Shown piece after piece: positions 1 through 11,769 of a DNA stretch of 64,000 nucleotides. Each line of letters starts with the position of its first letter. Position 1 is the first letter of the stretch. The stretch is from Spisula solida (lineage: Eukaryota > Mollusca > Bivalvia > Venerida > Mactridae): contig OX365948.1 in assembly GCA_947247005.1 (NCBI GenBank), forward strand, positions 9,537,455 to 9,601,454, read 5' to 3'. The notes below the pieces were generated by a model. The model worked only from the letters and a program-made list of their open reading frames with translations, did no database searches and was not told the origin of the DNA. The translations under genes were made by a program, and so were the position numbers.

Positions 1-369
1 GCAAAATCGCTGACTGCTGGGGTTAGTCAGGGGCTTGTGGAGAGCTCTGAGTTTACCGTACTTGTATACTTTCCCGAAATCAACAGGCAACTTCTCCATA
101 AAAGACTGTTGTCAATGCCAGAGAAAAACATAACCTGTCCAGTCTTGGAACCAAGCCTTGATGCATCTACTTGGTGGCTGCGTGCGTTTAGCACACTACC
201 AACTCAGCTTAGCCAGACACTGACAACACAAATCATGCTACAATACAATTTATATCAGATGAAAGACACTAAACATAGTGTATGGCGCCAGTGTGATATA
301 ATGTCAACACAGCAACATAGCAGACAGACAGAAACTTCCAAAATATCAATACTTGGTATCAAGATATAA
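1..369 (+). other. Open frame at window edge, possible exon or repeat fragment
   Basis: A frame is open from the first base to a stop at 367-369 (about 120 codons, no ATG near the start; it may continue to the left of the window). The translation is not low-complexity and contains a tryptophan pair near the middle, but I recognise no domain, signal peptide or membrane segment. No convincing splice donor is visible at its end. It could be the tail of an exon or a transposon fragment. The following 240 bases hold nothing I can name. Confidence 0.2.
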
Positions 370-613
370 CCACACTTTATGACCATAATCTTGACAAAGT
401 TAGATCTCTATACAGACATAATCACCATCCAAGATATTCTATGGAGTGAATGCTAGATTATGTTCAAGTATATGTTGACTGTAAACTGAAAGTGAATGTT
501 ACCTCCATATCTTAGTTTCTCAAGATGGTTTTGGCCACAGGACTGTCCTGGTGATAGAGATTCAGTCATATGGAGACTCACAGGTACCCTGAGTCACAGT
601 ATTCTGACACTTA

Positions 614-1625
614 AACCAGTCCATGACACAATGTGACCTTTTCATGCACCAGAGAAACCAGTCCATGACACAATGTGACCTTCATGCACCAGAGAAACCA
701 GTCCATGACACAATGTGACCTTTTCATGCACCAGAGAAACCAGTCCATGACACAATGTGACCTTCATGCACCAGAGAAACCAGTCCATGACACAATGTGA
801 CCTTCATGCACCAGAGAAACCAGTCCATGACACAATGTGACCTTCATGCACCAGAGAAACCAGTCCATGACACAATGTGACCTTCATGCACCAGAGAAAC
901 CAGTCCATGACACAATGTGACCTTTTCATGCACCAGAGAAGCCAGTCCAAGTAATCAATGTGACCTTTTCATGCACCAGAGAAGCCAGTCCAAGTAATCA
1001 ATGTGACCTTTTCATGCACCAGAGAAGCCAGTCCAAGTAATCAATGTGACCTTTTCATGCACCAGAGAAGCCAGTCTAAGTAATCAATGTGACCTTTTCA
1101 TGCACCAGAGAAGCCAGTCCAAGTAATCAATGTGACCTTTTCATGCACCAGAGAAGCCAGTCCAAGTAATCAATGTGACCTTTTCATGCACCAGAGAAGC
1201 CAGTCCAAGAAATCAATGTGACCTTTTCATGCACCAGAGAAACCAGTCCAAGAAATCAATGTGACCTTCATGCACCAGAGAAACCAGTCCATGACACAAT
1301 GTGACCTTTTCATGCACCAGAGAAGCCAGTCCAAGAAATCAATGTGACCTTTTCATGCACCAGAGAAGCCAGTCCAAGTAATCAATGTGACCTTTTCATG
1401 CACCAGAGAAACCAGTCAAAGAAATCAATGTGACCTTTTCATGCACCAGATTAACCAGTCAAAGAAATTAATGTGACCTTTTCATGCACCAGAGAAACCA
1501 GTCAAAGTAATCAATGTGACCTTTTCATGCACCAGAGAAGCCAGTCCAAGAAATCAATGTGACCTTTTCATGCACCAGAGAAACCAGTCAAAGTAATCAA
1601 TGAGAAGTTTTCATGCACCTGAGAT
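614..1625. repeat. Minisatellite, 40-42 bp unit, about 24 copies
   Basis: A head-to-tail array built on the core catgcaccagagaaaccagt. Two unit lengths exist, differing by a TT (ccttttcatg or ccttcatg). Two sequence types occur in blocks: units with atgacacaatg dominate the left third and units with aagtaatcaatg or aagaaatcaatg the rest, with one left-type unit embedded at about 1285. This block structure indicates local amplification of neighbouring units. The last two units are degenerate. No coding potential is evident. Confidence 0.95.
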
Positions 1626-1655
1626 ACCAGTCCTAGAAATCTATGTGACCTTTAC

Positions 1656-2045
1656 ATGCTTATTGTGCCAAGCGAGGGAGCTTTAGTGAATACCAGTACC
1701 ATTTGTAACTAACTTTGGTATGAAGAACTCGGCATGCAACCAGAACTTTCTCCGAGACAAAGACTCTTATTTCGTTTATATTAATTCGTTTTAGGTCATT
1801 TGTGAAACAAGTCTTTTCAACTTATATTATAATCTCTCTCGACACCAGAAAATCCTGATGATATCCATTACCATGAAAGTATGAGAGAAGAGAAGCTAGT
1901 TTTTCTTTTTTGCTGAGTGTCTAACAAGGGAATTACTGGTACCATTTTTAATTCATCTTTGGTATGATGCTGCCTGGGATCGAACCCGAGACCTCCCACA
2001 TTCGAAGTGGACAATAAACCACTAGGCTATCGAGGAGCAGCTGAG
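1656..2045 (-). mobile_element. tRNA-derived SINE-like repeat, family A, copy 1
   Basis: Read on the minus strand, 2042 to 1971 is tRNA-like: an A-box (tagcctagtggtt), a five-base-pair anticodon-like stem, and a B-box (gggttcgatccc). The body runs on to about 1656 and includes the recurring phrase ggtaccattttaattcat, here in a slightly diverged form, followed by tctttggtatga. The same body recurs at 21541-22260 and 48681-48850, and a fragment at 32806-32940. The acceptor stem does not pair properly, so this is a tRNA-derived repeat rather than a functional tRNA. Confidence 0.7.
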
Positions 2046-2259
2046 ACTCTAAGATAACATAATGACATGGGTCCATCTTGAAGCAGAAATTAATTGTCTC
2101 CCAACATCTTCACATTATCATCACATTCCTGAACAAGACAATGTGATTCAATCAGGCCGAGAACATATAAAACATTTCTTGGACACTTGGAATTATCCAC
2201 GGGAAGAATCACAGACAACTGAATTACTCCATACAACTTCAATGACAGCATAAAACCAT

Positions 2260-2825
2260 CCACATTGACATCGAAATGGTTTTAAGCACAATGTGATGAA
2301 AAAAAGACATTTTATGCACGGGTTAGCAAAATTATCTTATTTCTATAGTATGCTGTCTGGAAAACAGTTTGTATGCAGTACATGTCGTACCCGCGTGATC
2401 TGGCTCCAACCTAATTCCAGTTTAACTTTTATTCAAGACATTTAAATCTAAAAACTTTTCAAACGAGGTTCATAACTCTGATGCAATATGGTTCCAGAGC
2501 ATTTACATTTTCATTCACTGGCATCATAATGTTTCTAAGTATATTTTTACCTGTCAGTATATTATTTACCCCTATAATATGTTTAAGTTCATTTTGTGAA
2601 TAGTTCAATGACTCTATAGCTAATAGAGTAACAGCTTGACATTTAATTATTGTTAAATTACATCGGACAGTCTGTATCAGGGATATAAAATCAAATTAAA
2701 AAAAAAAAGAGTAATTGATGAGAAAAATGGCCTCTGAGGACAGGTCTAAAATAAGACATTCCGTCCTATAAACAGAAAACTTTCACCTATGACTATAAAG
2801 TCATCCAGAGAGGCATTGGTCTAAC
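2260..2825. other. AT-rich intergenic stretch
   Basis: No gene, repeat array or inverted structure was recognised. There is an A-run at about 2697-2709. Confidence 0.5.
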
Positions 2826-3730
2826 TCTACAGGTATTCAGAGAAGCATTGGTCTATGACTCTATGTACAACTGATGTATGACCATGATAGCTCTAAAGGT
2901 ATTCAAAGACGCAATGGCATATGTACCGCTGTAGACGTATTACCATGGTTACTCGATTTAAAGACATTCAGAGAAGCATTTGTCTATGACTCTATGTACA
3001 ACTGATGTATGACCATGATAGCTCTAAAGGTATTCAGAGAAGCACTGATCAGGTCTATGTAAGACAGTTGTATGACCATGATGAATCTAAAGGTATTCAG
3101 AGAAGTACTGATCAGGTCTATGTACGGCTGTTGTATGACCATGATAATTCTAAAGGTATTCAGAGAAGCACTGATCAGGTCTATATACGGCTGTTGTATG
3201 ACCATGATAAATCTAAAGGTATTCAGAGAAGCACTGATCAGGTCTATATACGGCTGTTGTACGACCATGATAATTCTAAAGGTATTCAGAGAAGCACTGA
3301 TCAGGTCTATGTACGGCTGTTGTATGACCATGGTAACTCTAAAGGTATTCAGAGAAGCACTGATCAGGTCTATGTACGGCTGTTGTATGACCATGATAAC
3401 TCTAAAGGTATTCAGAGAAGCACTGATCAGGTCTATGTACGGCTGTTGTATGACCATGATAACTCTAAAGGTATTCAGAGAAGCACTGATCAGGTCTATG
3501 TAAGACAGTTGTATGACCATGATAATTCTAAAGGTATTCAGAGAAGTACTGACCAGGTCTATGTACGGCTGTTGTATGACCATGGTAGCTCTAAAGGTAT
3601 TCAGAGAAGCACTGATCAGGTCTATGTACGGCTGTTGTATGACCATGGTTACTCTAAAGGTATTCAGAGAAACATTGGTCTATGCACAGCTGTTGTATGT
3701 GACCATGGTCACTTTAACGATTTTTAGAGA
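2826..3730. repeat. Minisatellite, 63 bp unit, about 12 good copies plus degenerate edges
   Basis: The core ggtattcagagaagcactga repeats every 63 bases from 3005 to 3727, with three or four degenerate units to the left (2826-3000). Because 63 is a multiple of three, long frames stay open on both strands (240 codons plus, 220 codons minus). The differences between units are not biased to third positions in any frame, so I treat these frames as by-products. A protein of 21-residue repeats (YDHDNSKGIQRSTDQVYVRL plus one residue) is a formal alternative with no support from flanking gene signals. Confidence 0.93.
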
Positions 3731-3789
3731 AGCAATGATCACTAGTACTATGAAACAACTATTAACTGTGTCTGTATTAACCTATTAAC

Positions 3790-5414
3790 ACATTTTTACA
3801 TAATGACATTTATTTATGAGATATGAGATATTGAGTAAAATATCATAACGAATAGTATACATATCTCTTAAATGCCACTAGGTAAATGTATTAAAAGGTT
3901 GGACTTACCTTTCATTGCCTTAGGTATCGCTTCTCTGAAAACCTTTCGTTACTGTGACCATAAAATCTTGAACTAATGAAAGATTCTGGAATACTTTTAG
4001 CCATGGTACATGCAATTGTACAAATATTGAGTCAGACAAACAGACATATTACCTTGATACATAGATGGTTTTTCATATGAATTGTTATCTGATATCCCTA
4101 AGATATGTACTCTTCATAAAATTGTCATTTTTTTAATTTCATGTGAGCTAAAATTCACATGACATTAAAATACCCTGTAGTCATTACTGTCGAATATTGA
4201 AACACTGGCAACTGACAGTAAAGTAATACAAAACAGGGGTATTTGACCCCAGAAGTTTCAAAAATTGACTCACTGTAGGTATTTCGGAAATAAATGGTAA
4301 AATCCAGAACAAAAACATCAAAATGGCGTTCGTACTAGACTCCTGAAAAACCACAAATGATGGACCGTTGAGTTCAATGAGGCGAACACAACAGTTTTAG
4401 GTACATGATTGTGTAAGATATAAGTCGTCCATTGCCAGCCAAAAGTAACTATCAGCATATTGAATAGGAAGACTGATAGCTCCTTTTGGCTGTCAAAGGA
4501 GGACAGTGCCAAACAACAAAGAAAAATTCAAATCATTCACCTTCAAACAGAAATCCAATCAAAAACTAAGTAAAATACTGCGTGAATATCCCCAAATACC
4601 TCCAAACTTTGGTCCAATTTTCTAACAAACACCACCAGCTTATTCTCCGGTAGTTTTCCCTGACCAAAATCTATATATTCTGTTCAGTATTTTCCTTTCA
4701 ATTCGGAGAAGTTAACAGAGGAAGAGCACTTAAATCAATGACAGTAGAACAGAATAACTAGTACCAATATGGCATTCTCTAGTAACACAGCTACAACAAT
4801 TTCCACAGCCTAAGCAAAAATCTATACTGTATGGCGATGTTGAGGGATCGGCTCAAAATGTTTCTGGTTCAATATAATTATAGATATTCTATACAGTCTC
4901 CCAACATCATGATGATGGTGTTTGTCTCTCTTGTTAGGCATTATACTTAGAAAGTGGCAAAATAACATAGCTTGTCATAATCCCACGGGGTTTAGTGTCA
5001 TACTATTCGTAACAATTATTGGACAATGAGACCTTAGCCTCATTATAGTTAAATACACACAGAATTTCTTGAACATCCCATTAACAAAAATTAACAAAAA
5101 TTATCATTCACAATAACAATAATTAGAAAAAAACAGCAACACTAAATGAAAAAACTTTGTTTGCGGGGTATAATAAGAAATTAATGCAGCTATTGAACAT
5201 GAAGACAAATATCTTTCAGTATGTGGTCAAGTACAATAGAACAATACTTGTCAACAGAGGGGATGCTAAATAAACTTATTTAATTAGACAAATATTGACT
5301 ATATTATAAGTACAGTCTGCAGATAGCAAAAAATCATTAAACATGTACTGGTATATAACTACTTAGACTGACTGAAATCAATACTGCAAGGGAGAGACAT
5401 CGAGTACTAAACAT
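3790..5414. other. AT-rich intergenic stretch, nothing recognised
   Basis: About 1.6 kb with only short open frames on either strand. No tandem repeat, TIR pair or RNA gene was seen. Confidence 0.5.
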
Positions 5415-5863
5415 AACAAGAGGGCCCTGGCCCTAGGTCGTTCACCTGTCATAGTAGTGCATGCATATACCTATGGTGACCTAGGTAATAATTTACATTT
5501 TCTGAATAAGATTTAAGAAATTCAGCCTCTATTGCAAGTTTTTTTATGATTTGACCATGTGACCTAGATTTTGTTGAGATGATCATTGTGACCAGGTTTC
5601 ATAAAGATTAAGCCAAAAGTATGACCTCTAGTGACTACACAAGGTTTTTCTATGATTTGACCTAGTGACCTAGTTTTTTACCTCAGAAGACCCAATATCG
5701 AACTTGGCCTAGCTTTTGTTGAGATGATCTTAGTTTCATAAAGATTAAACCAAAATTGTGACCTCTAGTGTCTACACAAGCCAATTGTTGACCAACGGAC
5801 AAAGAGTGATCACAAAAGCTCAATCTGTCACAAAGTCTGCCACTTTGTGACAGGTGAGCTAAA
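5415..5863 (+). mobile_element. Dispersed repeat family B, copy 1 (internally repetitive, inverted CACCTGTCA ends)
   Basis: It starts aacaagagggccctggccct and ends gtgacaggtgagctaaaa. Near the ends, CACCTGTCA and TGACAGGTG form a short inverted repeat. The middle consists of monomers of about 145 bases carrying gacctctagtgactac and ttgttgagatgatcat; this copy has about two. The same element occurs at 33986-34386 (5' truncated, same orientation) and 60113-60818 (opposite orientation, more monomers). No protein is encoded. The architecture suggests a non-autonomous element; I cannot name its class. Confidence 0.8.
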
Positions 5864-5869
5864 AACCAG

Positions 5870-7480
5870 CCACACTGAATGATAGAATGACAATCCAAGG
5901 CAACTGAAAACATCTTACATGTTTTAAAAATTAATTAATTCTCAGTCTATCTGAAAAAATCGTCAAGGATTTAATGATAACATCAGACAGGAAAGTTTTT
6001 TTGATTTTAGTCTACCAATATAATGATATGTTACAATTTTATCAAACAGTCTGAAATTATTGGTTTTAGTTCTTTACCAAACCATTGTATTTGTCAATAC
6101 GGTAACTATTATAATAATAATAAAGAAAACGGAAAATAACCTTTAAAATACAATCTCTGGGAAGTCAATAGCATAAGTCACACAAAATTTCTTGCAGAAA
6201 TGTTCATTATCCTGTTCAATCAACCTTTTGTTTACAAAAAAATACTGAGTGCAGCACCAACTTGGGATGTCATAGACTATGTGATTCACCATGATAAAGA
6301 ATGTTAAGAATAGTCCTCAAAAACCATGTGGTCGCAGTTGGGGTCAACAGCCAAGCTATTTCAAATTCTAAGAGAAGTAATTGGTCATCGCCTGTGGTTC
6401 TGGTTTCTAAGAAAGACAAAACAACCAGTCTGTACATGTATTATAGATGTACTATAGATGTTTGTTGAATACCTGTACTCTTCATATTTTTGTCTATCTG
6501 GAATCATTGGCTTTCAGTAAATATCCATTTTAAATATACAGTAACATAATTTGTAAAGTTCTGACTTTCTTTTATGAAAATTTTTCTTATGTCGCCATTT
6601 TGGCACTCTCTCAGAAATAATTTTAAAATGGGTCCTTAAAGGAGTACCAAGCTGTTTTATACATCTAGAGCAGCTAGTTCAGAGGTACTTAAGTTTCTAA
6701 GAATAAATGGTCCTTTACAACCAGATCTTGTGTAGACTTAAGAATAGTTGTTAAGTTCATCAAAGTTTTGTATATTTTTCCCTGAAAACCTTTTCGGCAT
6801 CATTAAAATTTGTTTGGCTATAATACCAATTTTTGAGGAAAATCAGCAGCATGTAAGTAATATAACATTACATCTGATTTTGTGAACATTTTATATTTCA
6901 CTTTTACTGATTGATGACTCTATTACACCATTACTAGTATACCAAAACAACTTATTTTAATGAATAATAAATTAACTGATAGTCACTGTAAATGGGCCAT
7001 ATACAGACTAATAATGTATAATATCCCACTGGGAATTAGAATACAGGATTTTGACCCGATAGAAGTGTATATAAACTATGAGACATTTACAGTTACTCAC
7101 ACACATTTCTATAGCATATGAATAATTCTTAGTATGACTAACATGACAATACCATGGAAATTTCTCTTACATGTATACATAAATAAAATTGATATAATTT
7201 TATTAGGAAACAAATCAAGCAGTCATCAATTGTCATTTGAAGCCAGTTTGTCATGAGGCAAAATAGTTAGATTTTCCATCAATCTAAGTCAACTGAGAAT
7301 TGTCTAATTCAGAGATTACGTCAACATCTGTGGTCTGGGTCTGAAACTATTGTACTATTGTAGACTCTGAAACTAATGCAGGCTGAACTCAAATAATTTA
7401 ACAGACATTGAATAGTATCGAACAGTGATTTCCCTGTTTTAAGCAATCTTTTTTTTTTCATTGGTAATCGTGCCATTAAA
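5870..7480. other. AT-rich intergenic stretch
   Basis: Nothing recognised beyond a short ATA run at about 6108-6122. Confidence 0.5.
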
Positions 7481-7482
7481 TA

Positions 7483-7558
7483 TCTATAATAATATGGGAT
7501 ATGCTTACACAGCCAGTTCATCTATAATAATATGGGATATGCTTACACAGCCAGTTCA
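7483..7558. repeat. Perfect 38-bp tandem duplication
   Basis: Positions 7483-7520 and 7521-7558 are identical, both beginning tctataataatatgggata. Identity of the two copies suggests a recent event or an assembly artefact. Confidence 0.95.
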
Positions 7559-7559
7559 T

Positions 7560-8505
7560 CTATCTAAGTTTCCCTAGAATTCATTATCAACTGTACATAA
7601 ATTGGCTCCTTCACAAGCAGCTGACAACTTCTCCACATATGGAGGACATCATTTGTACATGCATTGCCTGGATGTCATGGTAGAGCATGAAAATATCACC
7701 TAACGTTTGGATATTGAACCCAGAAAAGGATGGCAGTCTTAATAGCGCACTACCAATGGAGCAAATAAACAGATAAAATTTTGGGCTGAACAGCATTTCA
7801 GGGAGCTATTATTATTATATACGGTCAATCTGTCCCAAAACAATTAGTTTCAATACTGATGTAATCACCCACTCAACATTATAACCGGTAAATGATTAAT
7901 TTATATAAAATTAAAAGTCGTGTCAACTTTTAGGACAACCCAGTTTCCTTTCAGGTTAATCTAAAAACTCATGTTTTTTACTCCAACTAAGTTTTTTATT
8001 GAGTAATTAGGAGCCATAAGATTCAAATAAAGATAATGGAAAGCTTTTAATCTGCAACAACTAAAAATTCATGAAAGAATTGTAGGGAAATGAGCACAGC
8101 AAATAACTTGGATACCAATAAATCAATATTGCAACTTTCTGACAAAAATCAATGGCACTGATCCATCACGCAATGAATGACGTACATACACGAATCTCTG
8201 AGAATGAAACCACAGGAGTGGCTGAACGAGCAAATAGAGTAAACGGAGAAATAATGTTTGTCCACGCTTGATAGCAAAAGAAGAGTGGGAATTCAAACCA
8301 ATTATTTACTTTCATGATCAATATCTATTGAATTCATGACTTTGTATTCATGGTAATGATGACAATAGTGTCACCTTAGGGACTCGTAATACTTAGTTTA
8401 TATTCTATGTAGTCGCGTAAAAACAGCAGAAAAAATGCAAGAACAAGGCAATCAAGGCTCTTTCATGCATAATAAAACAGTTAGACCTTGTTTATTTGAA
8501 TATAT
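7560..8505. other. AT-rich intergenic stretch, nothing recognised
   Basis: Only short, unrecognised open frames. No repeat or RNA structure was seen. Confidence 0.5.
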
Positions 8506-8506
8506 A

Positions 8507-8907
8507 CAGTGCCCACCAAAAATAAGTATACAAATGTTATTTCCCCATTTACTTGTCTGTTATAAAACTATTTGCAAAACAGTGAAACAACAATATTTTT
8601 GAAGAAAAGGAATATTTTGTTTATTAAATGTAAAGATTATATATTAATGAGTACCCTAAGTGCAAAATATAAAGTTTCTTTGTCCCGATTAAATGGTAAC
8701 TATGTCACAAAAAGATGGAAAATTCAGCCTTTTGGATCACATGGTTATTTTAATTCAGAACATCTTCATCTTTATTTCTATCATATAGTAACTGTAGTTT
8801 CAGAAACTAGTATAATTGTGACCGTCTGATAAACAGATATTGAATAATTTTACCAAGATTAATTTTGCAACAATTATTTACTGTATACTTATTTTTGGTG
8901 GGCACTG
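8507..8907. mobile_element. Tc1/mariner-like MITE with perfect 26-bp TIRs
   Basis: The left end cagtgcccaccaaaaataag (TIR 8507-8532) is matched exactly in reverse complement at 8882-8907. TA dinucleotides abut both ends, as expected for the TA target site of Tc1/mariner (IS630) elements, and the CAGTG start followed by an A-run resembles Tc1-type ends. The element is 401 bp, too short for a transposase; the 85-codon frame inside (8572-8829) shows no DDE motif. Perfect TIRs suggest recent activity or strong constraint. Confidence 0.9.
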
Positions 8908-9278
8908 TATATATAGCTGGCTTAGAATGAGAAGGTTGTAAGTACAAAATTGATATTTTGACAAAACAAGAAAAATCTGTCTATAGCTACTCTAAACAAG
9001 CTTTATCAACATCAGTTTGGTCAAGTACATGACCTGAGTTCCGATTTTTATGAAAATAGGCTTATAGTAGCGCCTTTGTGATGTAGATTTCAAATATGCA
9101 TGAGTCATATATTAGGTCGTAAGTCTAAGCCAGTGATATATACATACCAAGTTCAAAATTCTACTTGAATAGAACCTGAATGATGTGCTATAGCTCAGAA
9201 CATTTAACATGGAATCCTTGAATATCCGTGTTAATCCGTAGTCCAACAAGAGTTGTTATTTAACTAAACCAAAACTTT

Positions 9279-9325
9279 CTTAGGGTACAATAACGAAAAC
9301 ACACAGGAATAAATTAGCGCCAGGT
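9279..9325. repeat. Dispersed repeat segment matching the flanks of the 25168-26266 element
   Basis: The segment from cttagggtacaataacgaaa to aattagcgccaggt corresponds to 25131-25167 joined directly to 26267-26279, that is, the two flanks of the 1.1-kb TIR element with the element absent. It therefore looks like a paralogous empty site. Confidence 0.65.
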
Positions 9326-9348
9326 CAAATATTCTGTACAGTATGAAA

Positions 9349-9442
9349 GTATACCGAGGGCTCAGTGCAAAACTATTGTACTTGCCTACCAGTATATGAA
9401 TTGTTGTAGTTACCATAGTTTTGCACCAAGCCCTCGATACAC
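9349..9442. repeat. Inverted repeat, 28-bp arms, 38-bp spacer
   Basis: The left arm 9349-9376 (contains gagggctcagtgcaaaacta) and right arm 9415-9442 pair with about three mismatches. It could form a hairpin or be the ends of a very short foldback element. No TA or other target duplication is obvious. Confidence 0.75.
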
Positions 9443-9685
9443 TATGTGCGGTCCAGTATCACTTTTATTTTGGAGCATGAGATTTGGTCTTGGGATAGAA
9501 GAATGTGAAATTTGTTGGTTGTGTTCATAAACTATTTTTCTGAACAAAATTCCGGAACAAGACAGCGAGTGTTTAACAAATTCAAACCTCATAAATTTAA
9601 TTCCTTGTGAGCCTATATAACACAAAATTATTAGACAAATTCTTATAAACGTTTTAGTGACTGTATACCAAAGATGATCTGTGGT

Positions 9686-9825
9686 GGTATTCCATATTGA
9701 TCTTATTAAATTGGAGAATAAGGGTAGCCAATCATATCGCCAGTTACTGATCAAGAGTTTAATATTGTATGATCTGATTGGTTGTCCTTATCCTTAAAAG
9801 TCAAGTAAGATCAATATTGAATACC
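9686..9825. mobile_element. Short foldback MITE, family C, copy 1
   Basis: A 140-bp element bounded by ggtattc and gaatacc. The arms ggtattccatattgatctta and taagatcaatattgaatacc are inverted, and further in gccaatcatat pairs with the strand carrying tgattggttg. A second copy lies at 11071-11208. The two share orientation, length and internal loop (actgatcaagagtttaatat), which makes them one dispersed family. Confidence 0.85.
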
Positions 9826-10139
9826 ATTCCCTGGTCAATATTTGGTGATGTTTAGTGTGTATCTACAAGTTCCATTAGTGTCTATCTACAAGTTCTATTG
9901 ACAAAGGAAATCAATAGACATTCAATTATATATTCATCTATCCAGTCTCATTGTAACACAATATATGATCATCACATCACGATATTTTCAATTGAGGGAA
10001 CTGACCATGATGTCCATTTATATTCATATTTTATTATTGATGTCTTGGACAACTTAAAAACTAAATTTTATATCAATACGAAACGCAATGAGTATATTAC
10101 AAAACGAGGAACAACACACAATATGATTTAAATCAGCAG

Positions 10140-11065
10140 CATTATAAGGCACATCAGACAGCAATGAATGTAAACAACAACAAGAATCTCATATACAAGG
10201 TTGGATGAGATAAACTTTTAAATACACACTTTTTTATTTATTTATTTTTATTTATTTTGATAATTATAGAGCCAGATACTGCTTCAATTTAATTTAGTGG
10301 GTCAACTGAAGACATTTCAGAATCAAAATTTAATAAAAACCTTTAAAATATGCCCAACAAATGGGACATAAAAATAAACTAATTATAATCACTAAAGAAT
10401 GGACATTTTTGTGGGATTTGTTTTACGTTATACGTTCTATCTAACCAATGAATAACGGCTTCTTCTCATCCAAGTTTATATGGTTCTTTCCAATATCTAT
10501 AGATATTCGAATGTAAATCAGGCTTTAAGACAAGATAGAGGATTGACCATTCTACGTCTGTGTATGACATTAAACTCCTTCTTGAATAACACCACAAAAG
10601 GTTATTATTCAAACCAATCTGATCAATAGCCACAATGACTTTCACAAAGTGCAAGTTTTGATGGGCTATCCGGATATATCCTATATCAGAAGCTATAGCT
10701 ATCTGCTGTAATAAGATTCTCCTGTACCTTCAGTATTGATCCAGTTGTGTAGAAAACTCTCTGTGCCGAAAGCATTCCATACAAAAAGGTCTATAAGTTT
10801 TTTTAACAATGGGTTCCTGAGACAGCTATAATAGTATACAACTATAATTCCCAGTGACAGCATATTCAATAGAATTCCCCTACAAATGCTTATATACAGT
10901 CTATTTGTGATAATTTCGAATGGCTAACAGACCGACGAAAATATTCGAATTTTTGCATCTTTCGAATTTTTGCATTTTTTCATTTTTACCTTTTGACAAT
11001 GGCGCCATTTTGAATCGGCGCTATGTGATAACTACGTTCTTGTGATAATTACCATAACATGCTTA
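10140..11065. other. AT-rich intergenic stretch with a TTTA-rich run
   Basis: A TTTA/TTTTA microsatellite-like run lies at about 10228-10260, and tcgaatttttgcat is directly repeated near 10950-10975. Nothing else was recognised. Confidence 0.5.
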
Positions 11066-11070
11066 AATAT

Positions 11071-11208
11071 AGTATTCAATATTGATCTTATTTGATTGGA
11101 GCATAAAGATAGCCAATCATATTGCTTGTCACTGACCAAGAGTTTAATATGGTGTAATCTGATTGGTTGTCCTTATCCTTTAGTCAAGTAAGATCAATAG
11201 TGAATACC
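11071..11208. mobile_element. Short foldback MITE, family C, copy 2
   Basis: This copy is 138 bp, bounded by gtattcaatattgatctta on the left and taagatcaatagtgaatacc on the right, with the same loop as the copy at 9686-9825. The inner arms gccaatcatat and gattggttg are also conserved. Confidence 0.85.
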
Positions 11209-11769
11209 ACCCAACCCTGGACATGTTTTTTCATCAATTTATCTATTACATCGAATGAAAATTAAGGATATGAATAAGAGCTATCTAAACATCATTCAAG
11301 TAATTGTGTTTCATCAAAAGTGGGTGCATTAATGTACAGCACACACCATATTTTAAACTTCACTCCTTGCCATTTTTTAATCCATTCAATTGTTGAGACT
11401 ATGTAGCTTACTCCATCTATCTCGATTTTGTCCAAAGCAATGTAATGTAGGATATATTACAGCTTATAGACCATAATATAATAAAGTTGTCCTGTGTACT
11501 TTATTTTCCTTAGGGCATTTGGTCCAGACAGATTATATGTTGCCAGCAGCATATCAAACTCTGGATGTGTAAATTGATAACTTTATCACATCTTCAAAAT
11601 GTTACAAACAATAGTTGGCCATGTTTGCCATTTTTTATCTCCGACAGGCCTTGTATGACTTCAACAAGAACTGTCCACAAACAGCGCCTCCACTACTCTC
11701 AGTGCCCCATGTAAGGATAGTATTTATGAATCATTATTTATTCAAAACAAAATGCTTCATGGCTGCAAC

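Noticed and set aside
3005..3727. 240-codon repetitive open frame as a repeat protein gene
   Set aside because: The unit is 63 bp, the opposite strand is also open over 220 codons, variation shows no codon bias, and no start, signal peptide or splice context is evident.
8572..8829. 85-codon frame in the Tc1-like MITE as a transposase
   Set aside because: No helix-turn-helix or DDE signature, and far too short.
9410..9754. 114-codon minus-strand frame as a gene
   Set aside because: It overlaps an inverted repeat and a foldback element and shows no recognisable domain.
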